Source: Nocardioides daeguensis
GTDB lineage: Bacteria; Actinomycetota; Actinomycetes; Propionibacteriales; Nocardioidaceae
Length of the DNA stretch: 64,000 nt
NCBI RefSeq assembly: GCF_019192965.1
Contig: NZ_JAHTKU010000002.1
Span: 58,233 to 122,232 of the forward strand
Reading direction: 5' to 3'
Notes under the pieces: model-generated
What the model saw: only the letters and a program-made list of their open reading frames with translations
Told to the model about the DNA's origin: nothing
The model's database searches: none
Made by a program: the position numbers and the translations under genes
Shown here: in pieces, positions 24,740-33,570 of the stretch
Position numbering within the stretch: the first letter of the stretch is position 1
Layout of the letters: every line of letters starts with the position of its first letter

Positions 24740-26461
24740 ATGACCGCAGCACCCGCCACCAGCACACCGCGGTGGGATGCGCAGCGCAGCTTCGACGAGC
24801 TCGGCCGCCCACTGCACGACGTCACCTTCTGCGTCGTGGACCTCGAGACCACCGGCGGCTCGGTCGCCGACGGCGACATGATCACCGAGATCGGCGCGGT
24901 GCGGGTGCGGGGCGGCGAGGTGCTCGGCGAGTTCCAGACCCTGGTCAACCCGCACACCGCGATCCCGGCGTTCATCGCGGTGCTGACCGGCATCACCAAC
25001 GGCATGGTCGCCGACGCCCCGCCGATCGAGGCCGCACTCCCGGCGTTCCTGGAGTTCGCGGCCGGCTCGGTTCTCGTCGCCCACAACGCCCGCTTCGACG
25101 TCGGCTTCCTGCGCCACTTCGCGCGCGAGCAGGAGATCGCCTGGCCCGACTTCGAGGTGCTCGACACGGTCAAGCTGGCCCGGCACGTGGTGACCCGCGA
25201 CGAGGCACCCAACCACAAGCTGTCCTCGCTGGCCCGGGTGTTCCGGGCCGGGACGACGCCCAACCACCGCGCGCTCGCCGACGCGCGGGCGACCGTCGAC
25301 GTGCTGCACGGCCTGATGGAGCGCCTCGGCGGGCTCGGCGTGCAGACCCTCGAGGAGCTGCAGGGCTACTCCAGCAAGGTGGCCAGCGCCGCTCGCCGCA
25401 AGCGCCACCTCGCCGAGCACCTCCCCCACGCCCCCGGCGTCTACCTGTTCCGCGACGACAGCTCCCGGGTCCTCTACGTCGGTACGTCGCGCGACCTGCG
25501 CCGCCGGGTCCGCAGCTACTTCACGGCCTCGGAGAAGCGCACCCGGATCGGCGAGATGGTCCAGATCGCCTCCTCGGTGAACGGCATCGAGTGCGCGACG
25601 CCGCTCGAGGCCTCGGTCCGCGAGCTGCGCCTGATCGCCGAGCACAAGCCGCCCTACAACCGGCGCTCGCGCCACCCGGAGAAGGTCACCTGGCTCAAGC
25701 TCACCCGGGAGCCGTGGCCGCGGCTCTCGCTGGTCAAGCGGGTCCTCGACGACGACGCCGACTACCTCGGGCCGTTCTCGTCCCGCGCCGCCGCGGAGAG
25801 CTCGCTCGCCGCACTGCACGAGGTCTTCCCCATCCGCCAGTGCAACGACCGCTTCGGCCGGCAGCCGCAGCGCAGCGCCTGCGTGCTCGCCGAGATGGAG
25901 CGCTGCCTGGCCCCCTGCGACGGCAGCGTCGACCCGCAGACCTACGCCGCCGTCGTCCGCCAGCTGCGCGACACCCTGCTGGTCCGCCCCGACGACGTCG
26001 TCGACCTGGTCCACGCCCGGATGTCGGCGCTGGCCGAGCAGGAGCGCTTCGAGGAGGCGGCCCACCACCGCGACCGGCTGGCGGACTTCGTGCGTGCCGC
26101 GGCGCGCACCCAACGGTTGACGGCACTGACCGGCTGCCCCGAGGTGGTCGCCGCCCGGCGCGAGGACGACGGCCGGTGGGCCGTCCACGTGGTGCGCCAC
26201 GGCCGGCTCGCCGCCGCCGGGGTGATCCCGGCCGGCGCCGACGCGGTCGCGTACGTCGACGGGCTGCGCGCCTGCGCCGAGACCGTGCTGCCGGCGATCG
26301 GCCCGACACCCGCCGCGACGGCCGAGGAGTCCGAGCGGATCCTGCGCTGGCTGGAGTCCCCCGGGGTGCGGCTGGTCGAGGTGGTCGGCGAGTGGGCCTG
26401 CCCCGTGCGGGGCGCGGGTCGCCACGCGACCACCTTGCTCCCCACTACTGTGGCCCCATGA
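24740..26461 (+). CDS. DEDDh exonuclease / GIY-YIG (UvrC N-terminal-like) fusion
   Basis: The 573-aa DNA-repair-type nuclease has two catalytic modules. Residues about 25-200 are a DnaQ-like 3'-5' exonuclease with VDLETTGG (ExoI), HNARFDVGFL (ExoII) and HRALADARAT (ExoIII, DEDDh His). Residues about 225-320 form a GIY-YIG domain (PGVYLFRDDSSRVLYVGTSRDLRRRVRSY in blocks) like UvrC/Cho, followed by a UvrC-like region with CxxxxxxxC residues (RQCNDRFGR, CLAPCDG) and a UVR-like helix. The C-terminal RNase H half and HhH of UvrC are absent. This architecture occurs across actinobacteria in place of Cho. The stop overlaps the next start as ATGA. Confidence 0.92.
   Translation: MTAAPATSTPRWDAQRSFDELGRPLHDVTFCVVDLETTGGSVADGDMITEIGAVRVRGGEVLGEFQTLVNPHTAIPAFIAVLTGITNGMVADAPPIEAALPAFLEFAAGSVLVAHNARFDVGFLRHFAREQEIAWPDFEVLDTVKLARHVVTRDEAPNHKLSSLARVFRAGTTPNHRALADARATVDVLHGLMERLGGLGVQTLEELQGYSSKVASAARRKRHLAEHLPHAPGVYLFRDDSSRVLYVGTSRDLRRRVRSYFTASEKRTRIGEMVQIASSVNGIECATPLEASVRELRLIAEHKPPYNRRSRHPEKVTWLKLTREPWPRLSLVKRVLDDDADYLGPFSSRAAAESSLAALHEVFPIRQCNDRFGRQPQRSACVLAEMERCLAPCDGSVDPQTYAAVVRQLRDTLLVRPDDVVDLVHARMSALAEQERFEEAAHHRDRLADFVRAAARTQRLTALTGCPEVVAARREDDGRWAVHVVRHGRLAAAGVIPAGADAVAYVDGLRACAETVLPAIGPTPAATAEESERILRWLESPGVRLVEVVGEWACPVRGAGRHATTLLPTTVAP
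26446..26451 (+). promoter_or_regulatory. -10 hexamer inside the exonuclease 3' end (leaderless)
   Basis: TACTGT lies 6 nt before ATG 26458. It would give the Lrp-domain gene its own transcript in addition to read-through. Confidence 0.5.
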
Positions 26462-26736
26462 TCACCGCCATCGTCTTCGTCCAGGCCGAGACCGCGCGGA
26501 TCCCGGAGGTCGCCGAGGCGATCGCGGCGCTCGAGGGCGTCAGCGAGGTCTACTCCGTCACCGGCCAGATCGACCTGATCGCCCTGGTCCGGGTCAGCTC
26601 CCACGACGACATCGCCACCGTGGTCGCCGACCGGCTCAACAAGGTCGACGGTGTCGTCGACACCGAGACCCACATCGCCTACCGCGCGTACTCCCGTCAC
26701 GACCTCGAGGCAGCGTTCTCGCTCGGGCTCGACTGA
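26458..26736 (+). CDS. Stand-alone Lrp/AsnC ligand-binding (RAM) domain protein
   Basis: The 92-aa protein consists only of the Lrp/AsnC C-terminal effector domain (alpha/beta ferredoxin-like RAM fold): AIVFVQAETARIPEVAEAI, VYSVTGQIDLIALVRV, DIATVVADRLNKVDGVVDTETHIAY. There is no HTH, so it cannot bind DNA by itself. Such SMTR-type small proteins form rings that bind amino acids and may modulate full-length Lrp proteins. It overlaps the exonuclease stop by 4 nt and is 2 nt before the membrane protein gene. The tail SRHDLEAAFSLGLD matches the actinobacterial group found next to trpD, hinting at a Trp or other amino-acid effector (inference). Confidence 0.88.
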   Translation: MITAIVFVQAETARIPEVAEAIAALEGVSEVYSVTGQIDLIALVRVSSHDDIATVVADRLNKVDGVVDTETHIAYRAYSRHDLEAAFSLGLD

Positions 26737-26738
26737 GC

Positions 26739-28169
26739 ATGGCGGCTCCGGCCTCCGGCGGGCCGCGCTTCCCCCTGCTCGCCCGGGCATATCCCCTGAT
26801 CGCTGCCGCCCTGGCCGCGGCGCTGCTCGTCGCGCTGGACCGGCGACCGTTGCGCTCCTTCGACACCTACTTCCACCTGCGCTTCGGCCAGGAGTTCCTC
26901 GACGGCTGGTCGATCGCCCACCCCGGACAGCTGAGTACGGCGTCCACCAACGACTGGGTACCGACCCAGTGGCTGCCGCAGGTGGTGCTGGCGCGGATCG
27001 CCGACGACCTCGGCACCACCGGCCTGGTGCTCGCTTTCTCCCTGCTCGTGGTCGGCTTCGCGGTGGCGACCTACCTGCTGCTTCGCCGCCACGCCGACTC
27101 GGCCGTTGCGATCACCCTCACCCTCGTGGTGATCCTCGGGTGCCTGCCGAGCCTGTCGCTGCGTCCCCAGGTGCTGAGCTACCTCTTCCTGGTCGCCGTG
27201 CTCGGCGCGTGGGACCGGGCGCGCGCCTCCGGCCGGGCGCCGTGGCCGCTCGTACCACTCGGATGGCTCTGGGCGACCTGTCACGGGATGTGGGTCGTCG
27301 GCGTGGCGGCGTGTGCCTTCCTCGCCGTCCTGGTGGTGCTCGAGCGTCGACCGGGCAGGGGCCGGGCGCTCGCCCTGCTGGCCGTTCCCGCCGGCATGCT
27401 GCTGGCCAGCCTCGCCACCCCGGTCGGCCCACGGCTGCTCTCGGCAGTGCTGCTGGTCAACTCACGCTCGGACTTCTTCGCCGAGTGGGCCGCTCCGGAC
27501 CTGGTCAGCATCGGGGCTGCCCCGCTGACCGCGCTCGCCGCGCTGGCCGTCGTCCTGCTGGTCCGTCGCCGCGACGTGGGCCTCTACGAGCTCGGCCTGC
27601 TGGCGATGGGCGGTGCCTTCGCCGTCTACTCCGGCCGTACCCTCCCCCTGGCGCTGATCACCCTGGCCGCACTCGTCGCGTCGGAGCTCGGGCGACGACG
27701 CCCCCACCGCCCCGTGGGGCGCAGCGAGGCGCTGGTGGTGCTCGGACTGGCCGCCGTGGTGCTGGCCGTCGCGCCGTCCCAGAGCCTCCTCGACGACCCC
27801 GCCGCACGGGTCCGGCCGTTCGCGTCCCGCCTCGACGCGCTGCCGGCCGGATCGCGGGTCCTGACCGACTGGCCGGTCGGCGGCGTCCTGCTGTGGCTCG
27901 AGCCCCGCCTCGACGTGCCGCTGCACGGCTACGGCGACGTCTACACCGAGGACGAGCTGCAGCGCTACGCCGACCTGGACCATCTCGAGCCCGGCTGGGA
28001 CGACACCGTGGACCGGCTCGCCCCCCGGGTCGCCCTGCTGCCGGACGACTCGGCCCTGGCCTACGCCCTCGAGCGCGACGGTTGGAGCGTGCAGCAGCGC
28101 ACGAAGGAGCTGGTCCTGCTCGCTCCCCCGCCCGGCCAGACCCGAACAGACCCGAACAGACCCGACTAG
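26739..28169 (+). CDS. Polytopic membrane protein, unknown (GT-C-like)
   Basis: The 476-aa protein has about eleven hydrophobic helices between residues 15 and 355 and a soluble C-terminal domain of 110 residues. The first loop contains [17 protein letters not shown], an acidic/aromatic motif at the place where GT-C glycosyltransferases and oligosaccharyltransferase-like proteins carry their catalytic acid. The C-terminal region ([34 protein letters not shown]) resembles that found after GT-C-like cores in actinobacterial hypothetical proteins. No specific family name can be given. The gene follows the Lrp-domain gene by 2 nt. Its end holds three 10-bp repeats and shares a CTAG stop with trpD. 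Confidence 0.75.
   Translation: MAAPASGGPRFPLLARAYPLIAAALAAALLVALDRRPLRSFDTYFHLRFGQEFLDGWSIAHPGQLSTASTNDWVPTQWLPQVVLARIADDLGTTGLVLAFSLLVVGFAVATYLLLRRHADSAVAITLTLVVILGCLPSLSLRPQVLSYLFLVAVLGAWDRARASGRAPWPLVPLGWLWATCHGMWVVGVAACAFLAVLVVLERRPGRGRALALLAVPAGMLLASLATPVGPRLLSAVLLVNSRSDFFAEWAAPDLVSIGAAPLTALAALAVVLLVRRRDVGLYELGLLAMGGAFAVYSGRTLPLALITLAALVASELGRRRPHRPVGRSEALVVLGLAAVVLAVAPSQSLLDDPAARVRPFASRLDALPAGSRVLTDWPVGGVLLWLEPRLDVPLHGYGDVYTEDELQRYADLDHLEPGWDDTVDRLAPRVALLPDDSALAYALERDGWSVQQRTKELVLLAPPPGQTRTDPNRPD
28137..28165 (+). repeat. Short tandem repeat, 10 bp x 3
   Basis: CAGACCCGAA is repeated three times (the last copy 9 of 10 bases). It encodes the [10 protein letters not shown] end of the membrane protein and ends at the shared stop. 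Confidence 0.75.
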
Positions 28170-29200
28170 GCCTGGCGGCCCGCGGCCGCGACCCACCGCT
28201 CGAGCGTGGCCCGCGCCGCACCCGAGTCGATCGCCTCGGCGGCCCGCGCGATGCCCGCGGCGAGCGCCTCGTCGTACGCCGCGCCCGGGGCGTCGTAGAC
28301 CGCGAGTGCCGCGCCGGCGTTGAGCAGCACGGCGTCGCGGACCGGCCCGGTCCTGCCCTCGAGCAGGTCGCGGACCACGCCGGCGTTGTGCGCAGCGTCG
28401 CCGCCGCGCAGGTCCTCCGCAGTGGCCCGGGCGATGCCGTGCGCGGCCGGGTCGACGGTGACCTCGCTGACCTCGCCGTCGTGCACCGTCCACAGCCGCG
28501 AGGTGGTGGTCGTGGTGAGCTCGTCGAGGCCGTCGTCGCCGCGGAAGACCCAGGCGTCGACGCCGCGGCGGGCGAACACGCCGGCCATCACCGGGGCGAG
28601 CCGCGCGTCGGCACAGCCGATCGCCTGCGCGGCCGGGCGAGTCGGGTTCGCGAGCGGGCCGAGGGCGTTGAACGCGGTCCCGATGCCGAGCTCCTTGCGC
28701 GGCACCGCAGCATGCCGCATCGCGGGATGGAAGGCGGCCGCGAAGCAGAAGGTGATCCCCGCCTCGTCGACGACCTCGGCCACCCGCGTCACCGGCAGGT
28801 CGAGCCGCACGCCGAGCGCCTCGAGCACGTCGGCGGTGCCGGCCTGCGAGGAGGCCGAGCGGTTGCCGTGCTTGACCACGCGCGCGCCGGCGCCGGCGGC
28901 GACGATCGCGGACATGGTCGAGATGTTGACCGAGAACGAGCGGTCACCGCCGGTGCCGACCACGTCGAGGAGCCGTCCGGGGACGGAGATCGGGGTCATC
29001 ACGGCGTACATCGCGTCGACGAGCCCGGTCAGCTCGTCGATGGTCTCGCCCTTGGCGCGCAGGGCGACGACGAAGCCCGCGATCTGGGCGGGGGTCGCCT
29101 CGCCGGCGAGGATCTCCCCCATCGCCCAGGCGGACTGGGCAGGCGTCAGGTCCTCCCCGGCGACCAGGGTGCCGAGGACGTCGGGCCACGTGCCGTTCAT
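28166..29200 (-). CDS. trpD: Anthranilate phosphoribosyltransferase
   Basis: The 344-aa enzyme transfers phosphoribose from PRPP to anthranilate in tryptophan synthesis. Signatures are [26 protein letters not shown] (PRPP-binding GTGGD loop near residues 82-86 and the NIST motif), [23 protein letters not shown] (KHGNR), [35 protein letters not shown] loop ([16 protein letters not shown]), and [15 protein letters not shown] [12 protein letters not shown] with the metal-binding Asp-Glu. The length is normal. It is isolated from other trp genes, as in many actinobacteria. Its TAG stop and that of the convergent membrane protein are the two strands of one CTAG. Confidence 0.95.
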   Translation of the reverse strand: MNGTWPDVLGTLVAGEDLTPAQSAWAMGEILAGEATPAQIAGFVVALRAKGETIDELTGLVDAMYAVMTPISVPGRLLDVVGTGGDRSFSVNISTMSAIVAAGAGARVVKHGNRSASSQAGTADVLEALGVRLDLPVTRVAEVVDEAGITFCFAAAFHPAMRHAAVPRKELGIGTAFNALGPLANPTRPAAQAIGCADARLAPVMAGVFARRGVDAWVFRGDDGLDELTTTTTSRLWTVHDGEVSEVTVDPAAHGIARATAEDLRGGDAAHNAGVVRDLLEGRTGPVRDAVLLNAGAALAVYDAPGAAYDEALAAGIARAAEAIDSGAARATLERWVAAAGRQA

Positions 29201-29288
29201 CGCACGACCCGCCGAGGCAGCCGGGGTCCCTGCGGAGCCGTGAGCTGCAGGAGCGGAGCGGGGGAAGCGCAGAACTCGGTGGGATGGC

Positions 29289-29690
29289 TCATGCGGGGAC
29301 GCGGGCGCGGAGCAGCGAGACCACGGCCTCCGCGAGCTGGATCGGGTCGAGCGGGTGCGGTACGGCGGCGTCGGCGCGCGACCAGGTCGCCAGCCACGCG
29401 TCCTGCGGGCGACCGGTGAGCACGACGAGCGGCGGGCAGTCGCGGATCTCGTCCTTCAGCTGCTTGGCGATGCCCATCCCCCCGGCCGGGACCGCCTCGC
29501 CGTCCAGGATCGCGAGGGCCAGGCCACCGGCGTCCATGTTCTGGATGACCACGGGCTCGGTGGCGACCTCGACGTACTCCAGCTCCGGCAGGTCCGGGTG
29601 GGGACGGCGCCCCAGCGCCAGGATGACCTGCTCGCGGGTGTGCACGTCGTCGCTGTAGACGAGCACCTTCAGGGTCTTGGGGGACGTCAC
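29289..29690 (-). CDS. Degenerate receiver-domain protein (pseudo-receiver)
   Basis: The 133-aa single-domain protein has a CheY-like fold. It keeps the acidic pair D14-D15, the phosphoacceptor position D63 (AILDGE) and T92 (VLTGR). The invariant Lys before the cis-Pro is replaced: the sequence is AAVPHPLDP, with H112 at the Lys position. It has no output domain. It may therefore signal without normal phosphorylation, or respond differently. Close relatives without a kinase are found next to ctaG/ctaE in actinobacteria, so a role tied to the respiratory cluster is possible. The GTG start is set by TAGCAT 7 nt upstream. Confidence 0.75.
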   Translation of the reverse strand: MTSPKTLKVLVYSDDVHTREQVILALGRRPHPDLPELEYVEVATEPVVIQNMDAGGLALAILDGEAVPAGGMGIAKQLKDEIRDCPPLVVLTGRPQDAWLATWSRADAAVPHPLDPIQLAEAVVSLLRARVPA

Positions 29691-29697
29691 CCGCGCG

Positions 29698-29703
29698 ATG
29701 CTA
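29698..29703 (-). promoter_or_regulatory. -10 hexamer of the pseudo-receiver gene (leaderless)
   Basis: TAGCAT on the minus strand, 7 nt before GTG 29690. Confidence 0.55.
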
Positions 29704-29796
29704 CTCGGACGGCGTCCGGGCCGCGGGCGTGACCTCCGTCGCGGCGTGGTTGCGGTGCGGCCCTCGGGTCCGCTCACGCGCTCGCGTCCGCAGGTC

Positions 29797-30771
29797 CTAC
29801 TCAGCCTCATCGCCCGGCGCGGACGGCGCGGACGGCGCAGACGCGCTCTGCTGGGCTCGGAGCTCCTGGCGCTCGAGTCGGTCGAGACGGCGGTCCTCCC
29901 GCACGGCCTCCTTCATCGACGAGCGCACCCACTGGGCGAAGAGGACCCCGAAGAACACCAGGCCGACCAGGTCGCCGGCGCCCCAGAGGATCCCGCCGGC
30001 CAGCTTCTGGTCGTCGTAGGGGTCGGGCAGCCACGCGCCGAGCGGTCCGTCGTGGAGCGAGGGGTACCAGTCGCCGCCCAGCAGCGTCGTCTGCCCCATG
30101 ATCGTGACGCCGAGGAAGGCGTGGAACGGCAGGGTCATCACGGTCAGCAGCACCCGGAACGGGTGCGCGACCCGCCCGGGCAGCGGGTCGACCCCGACGA
30201 TGGGCCAGAAGAACAGGGCACCGACGGCCACGAGGTGCACGTGCATCATCTCGTGGACGTACGTCGAGCGCAGCGAGGCCTCGTACCAGCCGGAGAAGTA
30301 CAGCGCCCACGGCGAGATGACGTAGAGGCCGAAGGTCAGCGGCGGGAACCCCAGCACCTTGGCCAGGCGGGAGTGCAGCAGGGCGAGCAGCCAGCCCCGG
30401 GGCCGGCGCGGCAGGGTACGCAGCGCCAGGGTGACCGGCGCACCCAGTGCGAGCGAGAGCGGCACGAGCATCGACAGCACCATGTGCTGGACCATGTGGA
30501 CGCTGATCAGCACCGTGTCGTAGGCAGCCAGCCCCGACGAGGTGACGAGGTAGAACGCCAGCATGCCGACGCCCCAGGCGATCGAGCGACCCACCGGCCA
30601 GCTGTCGCCCCGCCGGCGCAGGGTGAGCACGCCGACGACGTACAGGCCGGTGGCCCACACGGTGATGACCAGTGGCAGCGGCGCGAGACCCCATTCGGAG
30701 AGCAGCGCTCCGGCGTCGAACGGCGGCAGGTTGTCGACCCCCGCGCCACCAGCGGACACCACCAGTCCCAC
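29797..30771 (-). CDS. ctaG: Cytochrome c oxidase assembly protein, Caa3_CtaG family
   Basis: The 324-aa membrane protein of the CtaG_Caa3 family is involved in copper delivery and assembly of caa3/aa3 oxidase. It has about seven helices. The family's His-rich helix faces show HMVQHMVLSM, MMHVHLVAVGALFFWPIVGVDPLP and LPFHAFLGVTIMG, and its His/Met residues could carry copper. The C-terminus is a charged, Gln/Ser-rich tail. GTG 30771 has GGAGGGG 7-13 nt upstream. It is divergent from ctaE, which fits a role in oxidase biogenesis. Confidence 0.9.
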   Translation of the reverse strand: MGLVVSAGGAGVDNLPPFDAGALLSEWGLAPLPLVITVWATGLYVVGVLTLRRRGDSWPVGRSIAWGVGMLAFYLVTSSGLAAYDTVLISVHMVQHMVLSMLVPLSLALGAPVTLALRTLPRRPRGWLLALLHSRLAKVLGFPPLTFGLYVISPWALYFSGWYEASLRSTYVHEMMHVHLVAVGALFFWPIVGVDPLPGRVAHPFRVLLTVMTLPFHAFLGVTIMGQTTLLGGDWYPSLHDGPLGAWLPDPYDDQKLAGGILWGAGDLVGLVFFGVLFAQWVRSSMKEAVREDRRLDRLERQELRAQQSASAPSAPSAPGDEAE

Positions 30772-30881
30772 GTGTCACCCCTCCACCTACCGATCCCCGA
30801 TTTGGGACCCGTTCGAGCGTAGGTCGTGGGTGGTTGACGCCCAGAACGGGGGGTCGGGATGCCGATGGGATCGGATACCGC

Positions 30882-30887
30882 CATAAT
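30882..30887 (+). promoter_or_regulatory. -10 hexamer of ctaE-qcrCAB (leaderless)
   Basis: CATAAT, the closest to consensus of all hexamers here, lies 7 nt before GTG 30895. It would drive the respiratory operon. An ATG inside the hexamer (30886) is therefore unlikely to be the start. Confidence 0.6.
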
Positions 30888-30894
30888 GGCGCCC

Positions 30895-31539
30895 GTGGCG
30901 ATCTCAGCTTCGGCAACTCTTCCGGCCTCGCGCCTGCACGGCCAGCACGACCGACCCAGCATGGTCGCGGTCGGCACGATCATCTGGCTGTCCAGTGAGC
31001 TCATGTTCTTCGCGGCGCTCTTCGCGTCGTACTTCACGATCCGCTCGGTATCCCCCGAGATGTGGGCGGAGAACACCCAGCTGCTGAACGTGCCGTTCGC
31101 GTCGATCAACACCACGATCCTCGTGCTGTCGTCGTTCACCTGCCAGCTGGGCGTGTTCGCTGCCGAGCGCGGCCAGGTCTCGCGCGCCGGCTCGCTGCTC
31201 CAGGTGGGCAAGTGGGGCCTGCGCGAGTGGTTCATCCTGACCTACGTCATGGGTGCCATCTTCGTCGGCGGCCAGGCGCTCGAGTACGCCGAGCTCATCC
31301 ACGAGGGTGTCACCATCCCGCACGACGGCTACGGCACGATGTTCTACCTGACCACCGGCTTCCACGGCATCCACGTGACCGGCGGTCTCATCGCTTTCCT
31401 CTTCGTCCTCGGCCGCACCTACGTCGCCAAGCGCTTCACCCACGAGCAGGCGGTCAGCGCGATCGTCGTCTCGTACTACTGGCACTTCGTCGACGTGGTG
31501 TGGATCGGCCTGTTCGCGACGATCTACCTGATCAAGTGA
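30895..31539 (+). CDS. ctaE: Cytochrome c oxidase subunit III
   Basis: The 214-aa five-helix subunit III of the aa3 oxidase stabilises the catalytic core. It shows [15 protein letters not shown], the family motif [27 protein letters not shown] with the conserved Glu, [23 protein letters not shown] and the terminal [20 protein letters not shown]. The short form (five helices, lacking the first two of the mitochondrial protein) is typical of actinobacteria. GTG 30895 is chosen over ATG 30859 or 30886. It is followed after 58 nt by qcrC, which has its own ribosome site. Confidence 0.95.
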   Translation: MAISASATLPASRLHGQHDRPSMVAVGTIIWLSSELMFFAALFASYFTIRSVSPEMWAENTQLLNVPFASINTTILVLSSFTCQLGVFAAERGQVSRAGSLLQVGKWGLREWFILTYVMGAIFVGGQALEYAELIHEGVTIPHDGYGTMFYLTTGFHGIHVTGGLIAFLFVLGRTYVAKRFTHEQAVSAIVVSYYWHFVDVVWIGLFATIYLIK

Positions 31540-31597
31540 CGCGGCAGACCTCGATGACGAAGAGCAGTTGGATCCTCCGGACTGACAAGGACTGAAT

Positions 31598-32473
31598 GTG
31601 CGCCTCTTGAACCGTTCCGCCGGTCGACTCTCGCGGCATCGCCGCGGTCCGATCGCCGGACTCCTGGTGCTCGTCTGCGGCCTCCTGCTGACGGGTGGCC
31701 TCTACGCAGCGCTCGCGCCGGCCCAGGCCGACACCAGCCAGGACGAGGCGGCACTGGTCAAGGAGGGGCGCGAGCTCTTCCTGGTCGGCTGCGCCTTCTG
31801 CCACGGCCAGAACGGTGAGGGCGTCCTGACCCAGGGCGGCTCCCAGTACGGCCCGGCCCTGACCGACGTGGGCGCCGCTGCCGTCGACTTCCAGGTCGGC
31901 ACCGGCCGCATGCCGATGGCCCAGCCCGGCGCGCAGGCGCCGCGCAAGGAGGTCGTCTACACCGAGGAGGAGACCGCTGCGCTCGCGGCGTACGTCGCCT
32001 CGCTCGGCACCGGCCCGGCCGTCCCCGACAAGGAGCTCTACTCCACCGAGGGGATGAGCCAGAAGGAGATCGAGGCGCTCGTCGTCCGCGGCGGCCAGAT
32101 CTTCCTCGCCAACTGCACGGCCTGCCACAACTTCGAGGGCTCCGGCGGCGCCATGCCGCGCGGCGGCTACGCACCCAAGATCCGCGGCGTCGACTCCAAG
32201 CACATCTACGAGGCGATGCTGACCGGCCCGCAGTCGATGGACACCTTCTCCGACGGCAACATCCCGCCCGAGGACAAGAAGGCGGTCATCGCCTACCTCA
32301 ACGAGCTGGACAAGGCCCCGAGCTACAGCGGCTTCACGCTGGGCAGCCTCGGTCCGGTCAGTGAGGGCATCATCGCCTGGGTCGGTGGCATCGGCTTCCT
32401 GGTCGGCTTCGCCGTCTGGATCGCTGCGCACACCACCCGCTCGAGCAAGAAGAAGGACGAGGCGGCAGCGTGA
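31598..32473 (+). CDS. qcrC: Diheme cytochrome c of the bc1 complex
   Basis: The 291-aa membrane-anchored diheme cytochrome c replaces soluble cytochrome c in actinobacteria and passes electrons from the bc1 complex directly to the aa3 oxidase. An N-terminal signal anchor (residues about 18-42) is followed by two c-type domains with heme motifs CAFCH (65-69) and CTACH (173-177). Axial Met candidates are in GRMPMAQ and GAMPRGG. A C-terminal helix (IIAWVGGIGFLVGFAVWIAA) re-anchors it. The start is GTG 31598 with AGGA 7 nt upstream. It overlaps qcrA by 4 nt. Confidence 0.96.
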   Translation: MRLLNRSAGRLSRHRRGPIAGLLVLVCGLLLTGGLYAALAPAQADTSQDEAALVKEGRELFLVGCAFCHGQNGEGVLTQGGSQYGPALTDVGAAAVDFQVGTGRMPMAQPGAQAPRKEVVYTEEETAALAAYVASLGTGPAVPDKELYSTEGMSQKEIEALVVRGGQIFLANCTACHNFEGSGGAMPRGGYAPKIRGVDSKHIYEAMLTGPQSMDTFSDGNIPPEDKKAVIAYLNELDKAPSYSGFTLGSLGPVSEGIIAWVGGIGFLVGFAVWIAAHTTRSSKKKDEAAA

Positions 32474-33570
32474 CCGACGCACACGACATCCACTCCGACC
32501 CGAGCGGGGGCGAGCTCGCGGTGCCCATCGCGGACCCGGGCCTGCCCGAGCACCAGTGGCGGCCGACCGACGTCGACCCCGCAAAGGAGAAGCGCGCCGA
32601 GCGCCAGGTGGCCACGCTGTTCGGCCTCTCCGCGCTCGCGACCCTCGCCTTCCTGGTGTCCTACTTCACCCTCGACATCGGTGACGACTGGACCCTGATC
32701 GGCAACATGGGCGCCTCGACGATGGCCCTCGGGTTCTTCCTCGGCCTCGCGCTGCTGTTCATCGGCGTCGGCATCATCCACTGGGCCCGCAAGCTCATGG
32801 CCGACCACGAGATGGTCGAGCTGCGGCACCCCGCGAAGTCCTCCGAGGAGGACCGCGAGGTCGCCGTCCAGGCGCTCAACGACGGCATCGCCGAGTCGGG
32901 CATCGGCCGTCGGCCGCTGATCCGCAACTCGCTGCTGGGTGCGGTCGGCCTGCTCGGCCTGCCTGCCGTCGTCCTGCTGCGCGACCTGGGTCCGCTGCCG
33001 GGCGACAAGCTCTACCACACCATCTGGGGCAAGGGGACCAAGGACAAGCCGATGCGCATCGTGCGCGACGGCATCTGGACCCCGATCCTGGCCTCGGACC
33101 TGGAGATCGGCGACCTGGTCAACTGCCAGCCCGACGCTCTCCACAACCCGGAGCGCTACGACATCGACCCGACCGAGGTCGAGGGCGTGAACCTGCAGAT
33201 CCACAAGTCCAAGGCGTCGCTGATCCTGCTGCGGATGAACCCGGGCGACATCAAGCCGGGCAAGGACGCCAAGGGCGAGAGCCGGGCGAACTGGACGGTC
33301 AACGGCATCGTGGCCTACTCCAAGATCTGCACCCACGTCGGCTGCCCGATCTCGCTGAACGAGCGGACGACCCACCACCTGCTGTGCCCTTGCCACCAGT
33401 CCACCTTCGACCTCGCCGACTCCGGCAAGGTGGTGTTCGGCCCCGCCGGCCGTCCGCTGCCGCAGCTGCCGATCGCCGTCGACGACGAGGGCTACCTGGT
33501 CGCGCAGAGTGACTTCGACGAGCCCGTCGGCCCGAGCTTCTGGGAGCGTGACTACTATGACCGTTGGTGA
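32470..33570 (+). CDS. qcrA: Rieske iron-sulfur subunit of the bc1 complex
   Basis: The 366-aa Rieske subunit has three N-terminal transmembrane helices (about 60-80, 85-110, 155-172), as in actinobacteria, and a C-terminal Rieske domain. Cluster ligands are C287 and H289 in CTHVGCP and C306 and H309 in CPCHQSTFD. The disulfide pair C292/C308 and the GPAGRPLPQLPI loop are intact. An insertion between strands (LYHTIWGKGTKDKPMRI to KSKASLILLRM) is usual for QcrA of this group. The start is GTG 32470, overlapping qcrC by GTGA. Confidence 0.96.
   Translation: MTDAHDIHSDPSGGELAVPIADPGLPEHQWRPTDVDPAKEKRAERQVATLFGLSALATLAFLVSYFTLDIGDDWTLIGNMGASTMALGFFLGLALLFIGVGIIHWARKLMADHEMVELRHPAKSSEEDREVAVQALNDGIAESGIGRRPLIRNSLLGAVGLLGLPAVVLLRDLGPLPGDKLYHTIWGKGTKDKPMRIVRDGIWTPILASDLEIGDLVNCQPDALHNPERYDIDPTEVEGVNLQIHKSKASLILLRMNPGDIKPGKDAKGESRANWTVNGIVAYSKICTHVGCPISLNERTTHHLLCPCHQSTFDLADSGKVVFGPAGRPLPQLPIAVDDEGYLVAQSDFDEPVGPSFWERDYYDRW

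Noticed and set aside
24620..26425. Minus-strand open frame of about 600 codons opposite the exonuclease gene
   Set aside because: Its translation is mirror-type composition without domains. Only the last 67 codons (24416-24619) were kept as a real small gene.
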